A stretch of 64,000 nucleotides of DNA from Pyrinomonadaceae bacterium. GTDB taxonomy: Bacteria; Acidobacteriota; Blastocatellia; Pyrinomonadales; Pyrinomonadaceae. The notes beneath the pieces were generated by a model that saw only the letters and a list, made by a program, of their open reading frames with translations, had not been told where the DNA came from and did not search any database. Both the position numbers and the translations under genes were made by a program. The DNA is taken from positions 1,049,352-1,113,351 of the forward strand of contig JAUJNR010000002.1 in assembly GCA_030448055.1 (NCBI GenBank). The letters are read 5' to 3'. The first letter of the stretch is position 1; every line of letters begins with the position of its first letter. Shown here one piece after another: positions 43,479 through 52,375 of this stretch.

Positions 43479-44211
43479 GGGTCATGACTAGCAGAAAATG
43501 ATTTGCCTGGTAATTTTCAGCAAGATTTCATACAAGTCATTATTGCGATAATTAAATCTAAACTCGCACTCTTTCAAGTGCAAGTAGAAAGTGTTCTTTG
43601 ATACGCCCCGAAACTTAACGAGCCGCACTTTAGCATATCCCCAGAAGCCTTCGATACCGTTGATATGGACATCACCTTTGCCATAACTTTCCTGGTGATA
43701 AATGCGAAAGTGTTTCTGATAACCGAGGTGAACAATTGAATCGTAGGAACGGAAGCCATCAGTATAAACAGTTGAATCAAAGCTTACTTTGCCTTTGATA
43801 ATTCGCTGTAAAGTCTTGGCTTGGACGTTTTTGACAATCTCGGTATAGACACGCCCGTTACGTTTGTAGATACCAAAAACGATGTGTTTGTTTTCCGCTC
43901 CGCGACCACGCTTGCCTTTTCGATGGCGCGAGCCGAAGTAAGATTCATCAAGTTCGACCGCGCCGGAAAAAGGCGATTCAAGTTCGCAGAAATTGGCAAT
44001 CAAAGAACGAACCAATGTCAGATAGCGATTGACCGTATTGCGATTCAGATTGGTTAATTCTGCCGTCTGAGAAGCGGTCAAATCAAGGGCAAAAAGCCGC
44101 AAGATTTGACGGAATTTAGCGCGTGAAATTCGAGCGCGTATGTAAAGTTTATAACTGTCTGTCATTACTAGCTTTAAGTATTGTAATTTACTTTTCTGCT
44201 AGTCATGACCC
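43479..44211 (-). mobile_element. IS1595-family element with 8-bp TSD AATAAATT
   Basis: 733 bp with perfect 20-bp inverted repeats (GGGTCATGACTAGCAGAAAA). AATAAATT flanks both sides (43471-43478, 44212-44219), the 8-bp duplication expected for this family. The right duplication ends one base before the ATG of the 1483-aa gene. Confidence 0.96.
43488..44165 (-). CDS. IS1595-family transposase (ISXO2-like DDE domain)
   Basis: This 225-aa protein has a short N-terminal HTH (LTASQTAELTNLNRNTVNRY) and the ISXO2-like transposase domain. Recognisable blocks are GAVELDESYFGSRHRKGKRG (first catalytic Asp-Glu), VYTDGFRSYDSIVHLGY (second Asp) and HINGIEGFWGYAKVRL, with the final His/Asn/Glu region typical of IS1595. 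It lacks the extra N-terminal zinc domain found in longer relatives, as is normal in the shorter branch. The frame is intact. Confidence 0.94.
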   Translation of the reverse strand: MTDSYKLYIRARISRAKFRQILRLFALDLTASQTAELTNLNRNTVNRYLTLVRSLIANFCELESPFSGAVELDESYFGSRHRKGKRGRGAENKHIVFGIYKRNGRVYTEIVKNVQAKTLQRIIKGKVSFDSTVYTDGFRSYDSIVHLGYQKHFRIYHQESYGKGDVHINGIEGFWGYAKVRLVKFRGVSKNTFYLHLKECEFRFNYRNNDLYEILLKITRQIIFC

Positions 44212-44220
44212 AATAAATTT

Positions 44221-47200
44221 ATGAAGATAACGCATCGGAGAAATATCATTGCCTCGACCATCGCCTCGTGCTGTTTAATTGCGGCGTCGTTTATGTTTTT
44301 CGCGCAGGCGGCAACGACCATCGTTGACGATACTTTCGCCGACGGCAGCAGCACGAATCAAAATTTGCCGACTTCGCTGGCAGTTTACAAAGCGCGTTCA
44401 ACGACGGTTAGAACCGATGCCGTCGGCTCGGTCGAATACAATATGACTGCGACCGGAACCAGCTCCGAAGCGTTTTGGGCTTATTTTACCGATTCTGGTT
44501 CACCCGGCAGTTTGGGTGTGGGCGAGGCGATTACTTTTTCGGGAACATTTTCGCTCGAAGGCTTTGCCAATAACAGTCAGGACATTCGTTTCGGTTTGTT
44601 CAACTCGAACGGTTCGCGGCAAGCGGCTGATTTAACTGGCGGGCACAACGCGACCGCGTTCGGCGACGATACCGGTTACGCGGCGCAATTTTACGCCAGC
44701 GGCGCGGGCAGCCCGTTCGCTCTTTACCGCCGCGACGTGACCCCGACTCCGACGACCAATATTTTTAATTCGATGGCGACGACGGCGGGTTTTCAGCCGC
44801 TGACCGGCACGGGCGCGACCGCGCGGCAAACTTTACAAAACAGCACGCCTTATACTTTTACTTATTCGGTAAGCCGTATTTCGGCGACGCAAACGCAGGT
44901 TGCGGTTTCGGTGACGGGCGGCGCGCTTTCCAATTTGAATTATACGGCGATTGAAACGAGCGACGCTCCTTACACGAATTTCGATTGGTTCAGCTTTCGG
45001 GTTGCCGGAACAAACTTCGCAACGAAGATGACCTTCACCAGATTTCTGGTCGAATACGCGCCCGCCGCGCCAGTCATCACCACGCAGCCACAGCCGTCGA
45101 ATCAAACCGTCGCAATCGGCAGCAACGTGCAATTTTCAGTCGCCGCGAGCGGCAGCAATCTTTCTTATCAATGGCTGAAGGACGGCAACCCGATTACCGG
45201 AAACGCTTCGGCGACGACGGCGACTTTGCAGTTGACGAACGTGCAGACGAGCGATTCGGGCGTTTATACCGTGCGCGTCACCAATTCCGGCGGCAGCGTT
45301 GTCAGCAACCCGGTAAATCTGACCGTCTCCGGCGGACAGGTTGACCCGCCGCCCGTGATTACGCAGCAGCCGCAGGACACAACGGCGACAGTCGGCTCGC
45401 CCGCGACGCTTTCGGTGACGGCGACCGGCGCGAATTTAACGTATCAATGGTTCAAAAACGGAGTTTTAATCAGCGGCGCGACTGGCTCGACGCTCAATTT
45501 CGCCGCCGTTCAAAACAGCGACACCGGCAATTACACGGTGACGGTCAGCAATCAATTCGGCAGCGTAACGAGCAGCCCAGCGCGGCTGACGGTTGTTTCG
45601 ACCATCGCGGCGACGGCTTTTTCACCGCAAAACGGCACGACCGGACTTTGCGCGGACACGCCGCTTTCAATCACTTTTAACCAAACTCCGAGACTCGGAA
45701 ATACGGGCAAAATCCGCGTTTATCGCGCGGACGGAACGCTCGTTGACACGATTGATATGGCGTCGGCGACACAGACGAAAAATATCGGCGGCACAAATTT
45801 TAATTATTATCCGGTTATCATCAGCGGAAATACGGCTTCGATTTATCTGCATCAGCAGCTTGCTTACAATCAGACTTTTTATGTGACGATTGAAACTGGC
45901 GTGATTACGGACGCGAGCAATGTTCCGTTCGTCGGATTTTCCGATTCGACGACTTTTACTTTTACGACGAAAACGGCGGCTCCAGCTTCCGGCTCGAATC
46001 TTTTGACGGTTGCCGCCGATAATTCCGGCGACTTCTGCACGATTCAGGGCGCAGTTGATTTCGTTCCCGCTAACAACGCGCAGCGAGTCGTCATCAGCGT
46101 CAAAAACGGAACTTACACGGAAATCGTCAACATTCCGTCGAATAAACCTTTAATCACCGTTCGAGGCGAAAGCCGCGCCGGAACGATTCAGAGATACGCT
46201 AACAACAATAACTTAAACGCTTCGACGACGACCCGACCTTCCTTCAACGTCAACACGGGCGCGAACGATTTCGTTCTCGAAACCATTACGCTGCAAAACG
46301 CGACTCCGCAGGGTGGCTCGCAAGCCGAAGCGTTTCGCTCCTATGCACTGCGCACGACCGTCAACACCGTTAATCTTTTAAGTTTCCAGGATACGATTCT
46401 GACGCAGGGTTCGGCGTTTATCACAAACAGCTACGTCGAAGGCGACGTAGATTTTATGTGGGGAACGGGCGCGACGTATTTCAAAAACACCGAGCTGAAA
46501 ATGATGCGCGAAAATCTCGGTTATTACACACAGATTCGCAACAGCGCGGCAAACTACGGCAACGTCTATCTCAATTGCCGTCTGACGAAAGCCGCGAATG
46601 TCACGAACGGCAGTTATCTTTCGCGGATTGACCCCGACGATTTTCCTTTCAGCCAGGTCGTATTTATTGACTCGCAAATGGATTCGCACATTCTGCCCGT
46701 CGGCTGGCGTTTCGACAATCCGACGAACGAGGTGACGGCGGCGAATTACCCGAACATTAGATTTTGGGAATACAACACAACGACTTTGGACGGCGTAACG
46801 CCGGTTGACTGCAGCCAGCGGCATCCGATTTCCCGCAATTCGTGCAACAATCCTTTGACCGCCGAGGAAGCGAATTTTTATCGCAATCCGGCGAATATCC
46901 TCGGATTTACACCGCAGGAAAAACTCTCTGCGACGGTGACGCTTTCAAATTTAACGCAAACTTATGATGGTTCTCCGAAAGCCGTTACCGTCACGACAAA
47001 TCCTTCAAATTTGAGCGTGACAGTTACTTATAATGGTTCAACAACCATTCCGACCGCAATCGGCAATTATAATGTCGTCGTCACCGTGACCGACCCGAAT
47101 TATACGGGAACGACGAGCGGCGTTTTGAACATCAGATCAACTGTCAAAGCGTTTCCGACCGCCGAAGGCGCGGGTGCCTACGCCGTTGGCGGACGCGGCG

Positions 47201-48672
47201 GCGACACGTATCACGTCACGAATCTGAACGACACAGGCGCGGGCAGCCTGCGCAATGGCATCAGCACGGCAACTGGAGCGCGCACGATTGTTTTTGATGT
47301 TTCGGGAACAATCTATTTGAATTCGAGATTAAACATCAACAAATCGTTCATCACCATCGCCGGACAAACCGCGCCGGGCGACGGCATTACCATTGCCGGC
47401 TGGACGACGACCGTCACCGGCGCGCAGCACGTTATCATTCGCTATCTGCGATTCCGCACGGGCGACATTCGCTGCGCGAACGGTATGGAAGGCGATTCGC
47501 TTTGGGTTGATAATTCAAAAGACGTGATGATTGACCACGTTTCCGCGTCGTGGAGCATTGACGAAAGTTTATCCGTGACCGATTCGGACCGCGTTTCGGT
47601 TCAGTGGTCGTTTATTACCGAGAGTTTGAATTTATCGTGTCACCCGGAAGGCAGACACGGTTACGGCTCGCTGATTCGCTACGGCAGCGGCAGAATCTCG
47701 TTCCACCACAATCTTTACGCGCATCACTTCAACCGCAATCCGCGCGTCGGCGATAACATCACGCTCGATTTCGTCAACAACGTCATTTACGATTGGGGAA
47801 CCGACGCCAGTTACAGCGGCGCGGCGACTGAAGGCATCACGAAAGTTAATTACATCGGCAACTATCTGGTCGCCGGACCGAACACGCCCGTCTCAAAACG
47901 CACCAGAGCCTTTAGCGGCGGCAGCGTCAACACCTGGATTTACCAGAACGGAAACGTCATTGACAGCAACGTCAACGGCGTGCGCGACGGAACGAATACC
48001 GGCTGGGCGATGTTCGTCGGCAATTACACGCAGCAGACAAGCCCGCTTGATTTACAGTCAATCGGCGGCGAAAACCCGCTGGTTGACATCAATGCCGAAA
48101 GCGCCGAAACCGCTTATACCAAAGTTTTGAACACCGCCGGAAGTTCGCGCCCGCGAGACGCGGTTGACACGCGCATCGCTTCGGAGACGACGAACGAAAC
48201 CGGCGCGTTTATTAACTCGCAAAACGATGTCGGCGGTTATCCGACATTAATTTCGCTGCCCGCGCCGACTGACACCGACGGCGACGGTATGCCCGACAAT
48301 TATGAAATCGCTCGCGGGCTTAATCCGAACAACGCGAGCGACGCTTCGGCGATTGCCTCAAACGGCTATACCAATCTGGAAAATTATCTAAACGGCATAT
48401 CGGCTCCGGCGGCAAGCGTGACTGTCGGCGGGCGCGTCGTCACCGCCCGCGGGCGTGGCATTTCGCAGGCGTTTGTAACTTTGACCAATTCGGCGGGCGC
48501 GTCTTTGATGACAATGACAAATCCATTCGGCTATTTCAAATTTAATGAGGTTCAAGCCGGCGAAACATACGTTATACGCGTTAGAAGCAAAAGATATACT
48601 TTTGCTAATCCTTCTCAGGTTCACCTAGTCAACGGCGATATAACGAATTTGATTTTTACGGCGACGAATTAA
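44221..48672 (+). CDS. Giant secreted pectinolytic protein: Ig domains, CE8 pectinesterase, MBG, PL1 pectate lyase
   Basis: The 1483-aa protein has a signal peptide (ASTIASCCLIAASFMFFAQA). Next come a beta-sandwich domain (residues 35-280) and two Ig-like domains (SYQWLKDGNPITG and TYQWFKNGVLISG). An Ig-like SbsA-type domain (ATAFSPQNGTTGLCADTPLS) follows, then a CE8 pectinesterase (VAADNSGDFCTIQGAVDFVP, FQDTIL, GDVDFMWG), an MBG-type domain (LSNLTQTYDGSPKAVTV) and a PL1-like parallel beta-helix (AGAYAVGGRGGDTYHVTNLN, IDHVSASWSIDESLS, HHFNRNPRVGD). A calcium-type TDTDGDGMPDNYEIARGLNP linker and a carboxypeptidase-regulatory-like end finish it. The CE8 motif usually reading GWQDT reads SFQDT. 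It would demethylate and cleave homogalacturonan outside the cell. An IS1595 element inserted just before its start. Confidence 0.9.
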   Translation: MKITHRRNIIASTIASCCLIAASFMFFAQAATTIVDDTFADGSSTNQNLPTSLAVYKARSTTVRTDAVGSVEYNMTATGTSSEAFWAYFTDSGSPGSLGVGEAITFSGTFSLEGFANNSQDIRFGLFNSNGSRQAADLTGGHNATAFGDDTGYAAQFYASGAGSPFALYRRDVTPTPTTNIFNSMATTAGFQPLTGTGATARQTLQNSTPYTFTYSVSRISATQTQVAVSVTGGALSNLNYTAIETSDAPYTNFDWFSFRVAGTNFATKMTFTRFLVEYAPAAPVITTQPQPSNQTVAIGSNVQFSVAASGSNLSYQWLKDGNPITGNASATTATLQLTNVQTSDSGVYTVRVTNSGGSVVSNPVNLTVSGGQVDPPPVITQQPQDTTATVGSPATLSVTATGANLTYQWFKNGVLISGATGSTLNFAAVQNSDTGNYTVTVSNQFGSVTSSPARLTVVSTIAATAFSPQNGTTGLCADTPLSITFNQTPRLGNTGKIRVYRADGTLVDTIDMASATQTKNIGGTNFNYYPVIISGNTASIYLHQQLAYNQTFYVTIETGVITDASNVPFVGFSDSTTFTFTTKTAAPASGSNLLTVAADNSGDFCTIQGAVDFVPANNAQRVVISVKNGTYTEIVNIPSNKPLITVRGESRAGTIQRYANNNNLNASTTTRPSFNVNTGANDFVLETITLQNATPQGGSQAEAFRSYALRTTVNTVNLLSFQDTILTQGSAFITNSYVEGDVDFMWGTGATYFKNTELKMMRENLGYYTQIRNSAANYGNVYLNCRLTKAANVTNGSYLSRIDPDDFPFSQVVFIDSQMDSHILPVGWRFDNPTNEVTAANYPNIRFWEYNTTTLDGVTPVDCSQRHPISRNSCNNPLTAEEANFYRNPANILGFTPQEKLSATVTLSNLTQTYDGSPKAVTVTTNPSNLSVTVTYNGSTTIPTAIGNYNVVVTVTDPNYTGTTSGVLNIRSTVKAFPTAEGAGAYAVGGRGGDTYHVTNLNDTGAGSLRNGISTATGARTIVFDVSGTIYLNSRLNINKSFITIAGQTAPGDGITIAGWTTTVTGAQHVIIRYLRFRTGDIRCANGMEGDSLWVDNSKDVMIDHVSASWSIDESLSVTDSDRVSVQWSFITESLNLSCHPEGRHGYGSLIRYGSGRISFHHNLYAHHFNRNPRVGDNITLDFVNNVIYDWGTDASYSGAATEGITKVNYIGNYLVAGPNTPVSKRTRAFSGGSVNTWIYQNGNVIDSNVNGVRDGTNTGWAMFVGNYTQQTSPLDLQSIGGENPLVDINAESAETAYTKVLNTAGSSRPRDAVDTRIASETTNETGAFINSQNDVGGYPTLISLPAPTDTDGDGMPDNYEIARGLNPNNASDASAIASNGYTNLENYLNGISAPAASVTVGGRVVTARGRGISQAFVTLTNSAGASLMTMTNPFGYFKFNEVQAGETYVIRVRSKRYTFANPSQVHLVNGDITNLIFTATN

Positions 48673-48682
48673 TGGCGCTATC

Positions 48683-48737
48683 AGCATTCGATTTCTTTCA
48701 TCGAAATCGAAAGAAATCGAATGCTTTGATTTTTTAT
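48683..48737 (+). terminator. Strong terminator between the giant pectinase and GH28 genes
   Basis: Perfect 17-bp arms AGCATTCGATTTCTTTC and GAAAGAAATCGAATGCT (loop of nine bases) are followed by TTGATTTTTTATA. It begins 11 bases after the upstream stop. It would separate GH28 and later genes from the upstream transcript, or act as a processing hairpin. Confidence 0.85.
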
Positions 48738-48743
48738 AAAACT

Positions 48744-50198
48744 ATGCAAAACCGTCGGGAATTTTTACAACTACTTTTGGCAAGCGCGGGTGCAAGCCTC
48801 GTTTTGCCGAACATTTCTTTCGGACAATCGGCAAAAAGTTCGGCTGATGCGTGGACGACCGAGTATCCGAAAATTTTAGCCCGCATCGTGCCTCCGAAAT
48901 TTCCGAAAAAGAATTTTACAATCACCAAATACGGCGCAAAAGCTGACGGCGTAACCGATTCGACCGAAGCGTTTCGCCAGGCAATTGAGGCTTGCAATAA
49001 AGCGGGCGGCGGGCGCGTCGTCGTTCCTGCCGGAGAGTTTTCAACCGGCGCGATTCACCTGAAATCGAACGTTAACCTGCACGTCTCAAAAGGCGCGACC
49101 ATCAAATTTTCCACCGACCCGAAAGTCTATACGCCGCTCGTCTTTACGCGCTGGGAAGGAATGGAAATGATGGGTTATTCGGCTTTGATTTACGCTTTTG
49201 AACAGACGAATGTCGCCGTGACGGGCGAAGGAACTTTGGACGGTCAGGCGGCGAACGAAAATTGGTGGTTTTGGAAAGGCAATAAAGAAGACGGCTGGCG
49301 TGAAGGAATGCCGAATCAAAAACCGGCGCGCGCCAAACTTTATGAAATGATGGAGAAAAACGTTCCGGTCAAAGAAAGAATTTTCGGCGACGGCTCATAT
49401 TTGCGCCCGCAGTTTATTCAGCCGTATCGCTGCAAAAATGTTTTGATCGAAGGCGTTCGCATCATCGGCTCGCCGATGTGGGAAGTTCATCCGGTTCTGT
49501 GCGAAAACGTCACAATCAGAAAAGTCACGGTTTCGACGCACGGACCGAATAACGACGGCTGCAACCCGGAATCGTGCAAAGACGTTTTGATCGAAGACTG
49601 CTATTTCGACACCGGCGACGACTGCATAGCCATTAAATCCGGCAGAAACGCCGACGGCAGACGCCTTAACATTCCGTCGGAAAACATCATCGTCCGCAAT
49701 TGCACGATGAAGGAAGGACACGGCGGCATTACGGTCGGCAGCGAAATTTCCGGCGGCGTCCGCAATCTTTTCGCCGAAAACTGCAAGCTCGACAGCCCAA
49801 ATTTAGACCACGCACTGCGCGTTAAAAACAATGCTTCGCGCGGCGGGCTTTTAGAGAATTTTTATTTCCGCAACATCACTGTCGGACAAGTCGCCCACGC
49901 CGTTATAACGATTGATTTTAATTACGAGGAAGGGGCGAAAGGCGGATTCACGCCGGTCGTCAGAAATTACGTCGTCGAAAATCTAACAAGCGGTAAAAGC
50001 GAATATGCGATGGACGCGCAAGGTTTGGCAAACGCCCCGATTTACGGGCTGAAAATTAAAAACAGCACGTTCAATAACGTCGAAAAAGGAGCGATTGCCG
50101 AGAATTTAAAAAATGCTTCGCTCGAAAACGTTAAAATTAACGGCAAAGTCGTCAGCGATATCGGCGCCGTAAAAGTTGCGCCGAAGAAAAAGGGTTAA
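48744..50198 (+). CDS. GH28 polygalacturonase (exo-type), Tat-exported
   Basis: The ORF track starts at 48672, but that start would lie in front of the terminator hairpin. The ATG at 48744 gives MQNRREFLQLLLASAGASLV, a twin-arginine-type signal, so I use it (484 aa). The catalytic right-handed beta-helix has the GH28 residues GPNNDGCNPESC (first Asp), DTGDDCIAIKSGR (paired Asp) and GHGGITVGSE (His), and the late RVKNNASRGGLLENF block. ITKYGAKADGVTDSTEAFRQ is the conserved helix start. It hydrolyses galacturonan to galacturonic acid, complementing the lyases. Bacterial enzymes with this layout are often exo-acting. Confidence 0.92.
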   Translation: MQNRREFLQLLLASAGASLVLPNISFGQSAKSSADAWTTEYPKILARIVPPKFPKKNFTITKYGAKADGVTDSTEAFRQAIEACNKAGGGRVVVPAGEFSTGAIHLKSNVNLHVSKGATIKFSTDPKVYTPLVFTRWEGMEMMGYSALIYAFEQTNVAVTGEGTLDGQAANENWWFWKGNKEDGWREGMPNQKPARAKLYEMMEKNVPVKERIFGDGSYLRPQFIQPYRCKNVLIEGVRIIGSPMWEVHPVLCENVTIRKVTVSTHGPNNDGCNPESCKDVLIEDCYFDTGDDCIAIKSGRNADGRRLNIPSENIIVRNCTMKEGHGGITVGSEISGGVRNLFAENCKLDSPNLDHALRVKNNASRGGLLENFYFRNITVGQVAHAVITIDFNYEEGAKGGFTPVVRNYVVENLTSGKSEYAMDAQGLANAPIYGLKIKNSTFNNVEKGAIAENLKNASLENVKINGKVVSDIGAVKVAPKKKG

Positions 50199-50244
50199 TC
50201 GCTTGATATTAAACGAGGGCGAAAATCAAAACAGATAATTCATT

Positions 50245-51576
50245 ATGGCTGAATCAAATTCAATCAATCGCCGTGATTTCGTCAAATCGGCTGCCGCTAC
50301 TGCCGCGTCGGTTTTGCTGGCAAACGCTTTGCCGGTGTCGGCGGGAACGAACAAAAAACGTTACGCCATTGTCGGCACCGGACATCGCGCGACCGGAATG
50401 TGGGGCGTCGATTTGGCGAAGCGTTATTCAAACGAAATCGAATTCGTCGGTTTATGCGATAAAAACGTCAAGCGTGTCGCTGCCGGAAAACAGCTTATCG
50501 GAGTCGATTGCCCGACGTTTACGAACTTTGACGAGATGCTCGCCGCGACGAAGCCGGAAATTTTGATGGTCACGACGGTTGATTCGACGCATCATCAATT
50601 TATCACCAAAGCTCTCGCCAAAGGCATTACGGTCATCACCGAAAAGCCGATGGTTACGGAAGCGAAAGATTGTCAAGCCGTTCTCGACGCGGAGAAGAAA
50701 CACAACAACAAACTTATCGTTACCTTCAATTACCGCTACGCGCCGAAACACGAAAAAATCAAGCAGATTATTCAGGCGGGCGAAATCGGCGAAGTCACGT
50801 CGGTAAATTTCGAATGGTATCTTGACACGCGCCACGGCGCGGATTATTTTCGCCGCTGGCATCGCCTGAAAGCGGGCGGCGGAAGCCTCTGGGTTCATAA
50901 AGCGACGCATCATTTCGATTTGATAAACTGGTGGCTCGCCGCCGACCCGGTAGAAGTTTCGGCTTACGGCGATTTAAACATCTACGGCGCGAAAAACAGT
51001 CCGTTTCGTTATACGAATTGTCGCCCGTGCCCGCACAAATCCAAATGTCCTTTTTATTGGGATATGACGAAAGACGCGCGTTTGATGAAACTTTACGCCC
51101 AGGCGGAAGACGTTGACGGCTATTTCCGCGACGGCTGCGTTTTTCGCGAAGACGTCGATATTTACGATACAATGTCGGCTAATGTGAAATATTCAAACGG
51201 CGTGATGCTGAATTATTCGCTTAACGCCGCGATGCCGATTGAAGGTTACAGGCTTTCGTTTACCGGCACGCGCGGGCGGCTCGAAGTGCGCGATTACGAG
51301 CGCCAGCCGTTTGAAGTTGTGGAAAAAAGTGAAGCGTTTTTGATGAAAAATTTCACGGGAAAACGCGAAAAACTCGCCATGCCGCAAATCGAAGGCGGAC
51401 ACGCGGGCGGCGACGACCGTCTGCACGACGTGATTTTTAAGAACGCGCAGGTTCCCGATTATCTGAAATTGCCGGGCGCGCGCGCCGGCGCTTTATCGGC
51501 TTTGACCGGCATCGCGGCGCGGACGAGCGTCGAGAAAAAACGTCCGGTGAAAATTTCCGAGTTGATACGTTTATGA
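50245..51576 (+). CDS. Gfo/Idh/MocA family oxidoreductase, Tat-exported
   Basis: This 443-aa protein has a Tat signal (INRRDFVKSAAATAASVLLA). The N-terminal Rossmann domain has the nucleotide-binding start YAIVGTGHRATGMWGVDLA, then FVGLCDKN, and the EKPMVTEAKDC motif that carries the catalytic Lys of the family. The GFO_IDH_MocA C-terminal domain follows (FNYRYAPKHEKIKQII, HKATHHFDLINWWL). A Cys cluster (TNCRPCPHKSKCPF) near residue 255 is frequent in secreted members found in polysaccharide loci and may bind metal. It presumably oxidises a sugar or cyclitol from pectin, with NAD(P) as bound cofactor; the substrate is unknown. It overlaps the next gene by four bases (ATGA). Confidence 0.87.
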   Translation: MAESNSINRRDFVKSAAATAASVLLANALPVSAGTNKKRYAIVGTGHRATGMWGVDLAKRYSNEIEFVGLCDKNVKRVAAGKQLIGVDCPTFTNFDEMLAATKPEILMVTTVDSTHHQFITKALAKGITVITEKPMVTEAKDCQAVLDAEKKHNNKLIVTFNYRYAPKHEKIKQIIQAGEIGEVTSVNFEWYLDTRHGADYFRRWHRLKAGGGSLWVHKATHHFDLINWWLAADPVEVSAYGDLNIYGAKNSPFRYTNCRPCPHKSKCPFYWDMTKDARLMKLYAQAEDVDGYFRDGCVFREDVDIYDTMSANVKYSNGVMLNYSLNAAMPIEGYRLSFTGTRGRLEVRDYERQPFEVVEKSEAFLMKNFTGKREKLAMPQIEGGHAGGDDRLHDVIFKNAQVPDYLKLPGARAGALSALTGIAARTSVEKKRPVKISELIRL

Positions 51577-52316
51577 AAATATTGAGTGTTTTATCAATAA
51601 TTTTGCTTTTCAGTGTTTTTGCCTTCGCTCAGAAATCGCCGATTGTCGTTTACCTGGCAGGCGATTCGACACTTGCCGAAAAGAAGCTGGAAAAGCGTCC
51701 CGAAACCGGCTGGGGCGAACGGTTTCAGCAGTATTTTGACGCAGAAAAAGTAAAAATCGAAAATCACGCGCAAAACGGCAGAAGCACGAAAACTTTTATC
51801 AGCGAAAATCGCTGGCAAGCGATTGCGGACAAATTGAAGAAAGGCGATTACGTTTTTATTCAATTCGGACACAACGACCAGTCAAAAGAAAAGGGCGAGC
51901 GTTATACGCCGCCCGAAGATTTCAAGAAAAACTTAGCGCGAATGGTAGCTGACGTTCGAGCAAAAAAAGCGAATCCGATTTTGCTGACGCCCGTGATGCG
52001 TCGTCGTTTCGATAAAGACGGAAAGTTTTATGACGCGCACGGCGAGTATCCCGATTTGACCCGTAGCGTGGCGAAGGATATGAAAGTTCCGCTGATTGAT
52101 ATGCACCGTTCAAGCGAGAAATTGATAGTCAAATACGGCGCGGAAGAATCGAGGAAGTTGTTTTTGCAGTTAAAGGCTGGCGAAAATCCGAATTATCCGA
52201 ACGGCGTCGAAGATAATACGCATTTTTCTCCGCTCGGCGCGGAAGAGATGGCGAAACTGGCGGTTACGGAAATTAAAGAATCGAAAGTCGGTTTGCGAAA
52301 ATACCTGAAAAATTGA
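51573..52316 (+). CDS. rhgT: Rhamnogalacturonan acetylesterase (SGNH, CE12)
   Basis: This 247-aa protein has a signal peptide (ILSVLSIILLFSVFAFAQ) and the SGNH-hydrolase motifs of CE12 enzymes. Block I is VYLAGDSTLA (nucleophile Ser), block II is NHAQNGRSTKTF (Gly-containing oxyanion site), block III is IQFGHNDQ (Asn), and block V is DNTHFSPLGAE (Asp and His). It removes acetyl groups from rhamnogalacturonan I so that hydrolases can act. ATGA overlap with the preceding oxidoreductase gene indicates translational coupling, and the next gene follows closely. Confidence 0.93.
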   Translation: MKILSVLSIILLFSVFAFAQKSPIVVYLAGDSTLAEKKLEKRPETGWGERFQQYFDAEKVKIENHAQNGRSTKTFISENRWQAIADKLKKGDYVFIQFGHNDQSKEKGERYTPPEDFKKNLARMVADVRAKKANPILLTPVMRRRFDKDGKFYDAHGEYPDLTRSVAKDMKVPLIDMHRSSEKLIVKYGAEESRKLFLQLKAGENPNYPNGVEDNTHFSPLGAEEMAKLAVTEIKESKVGLRKYLKN

Positions 52317-52375
52317 AGTCGCGGATCGACGCGAACGCATTCAAAAAACAAATCTATTGCCTAAGAATTAACTTT

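Noticed and set aside
48672-48743. Start of the GH28 gene at 48672 as in the ORF track
   Set aside because: This start would put the terminator hairpin inside the coding region and a meaningless leader before the Tat signal; the ATG at 48744 fits better.
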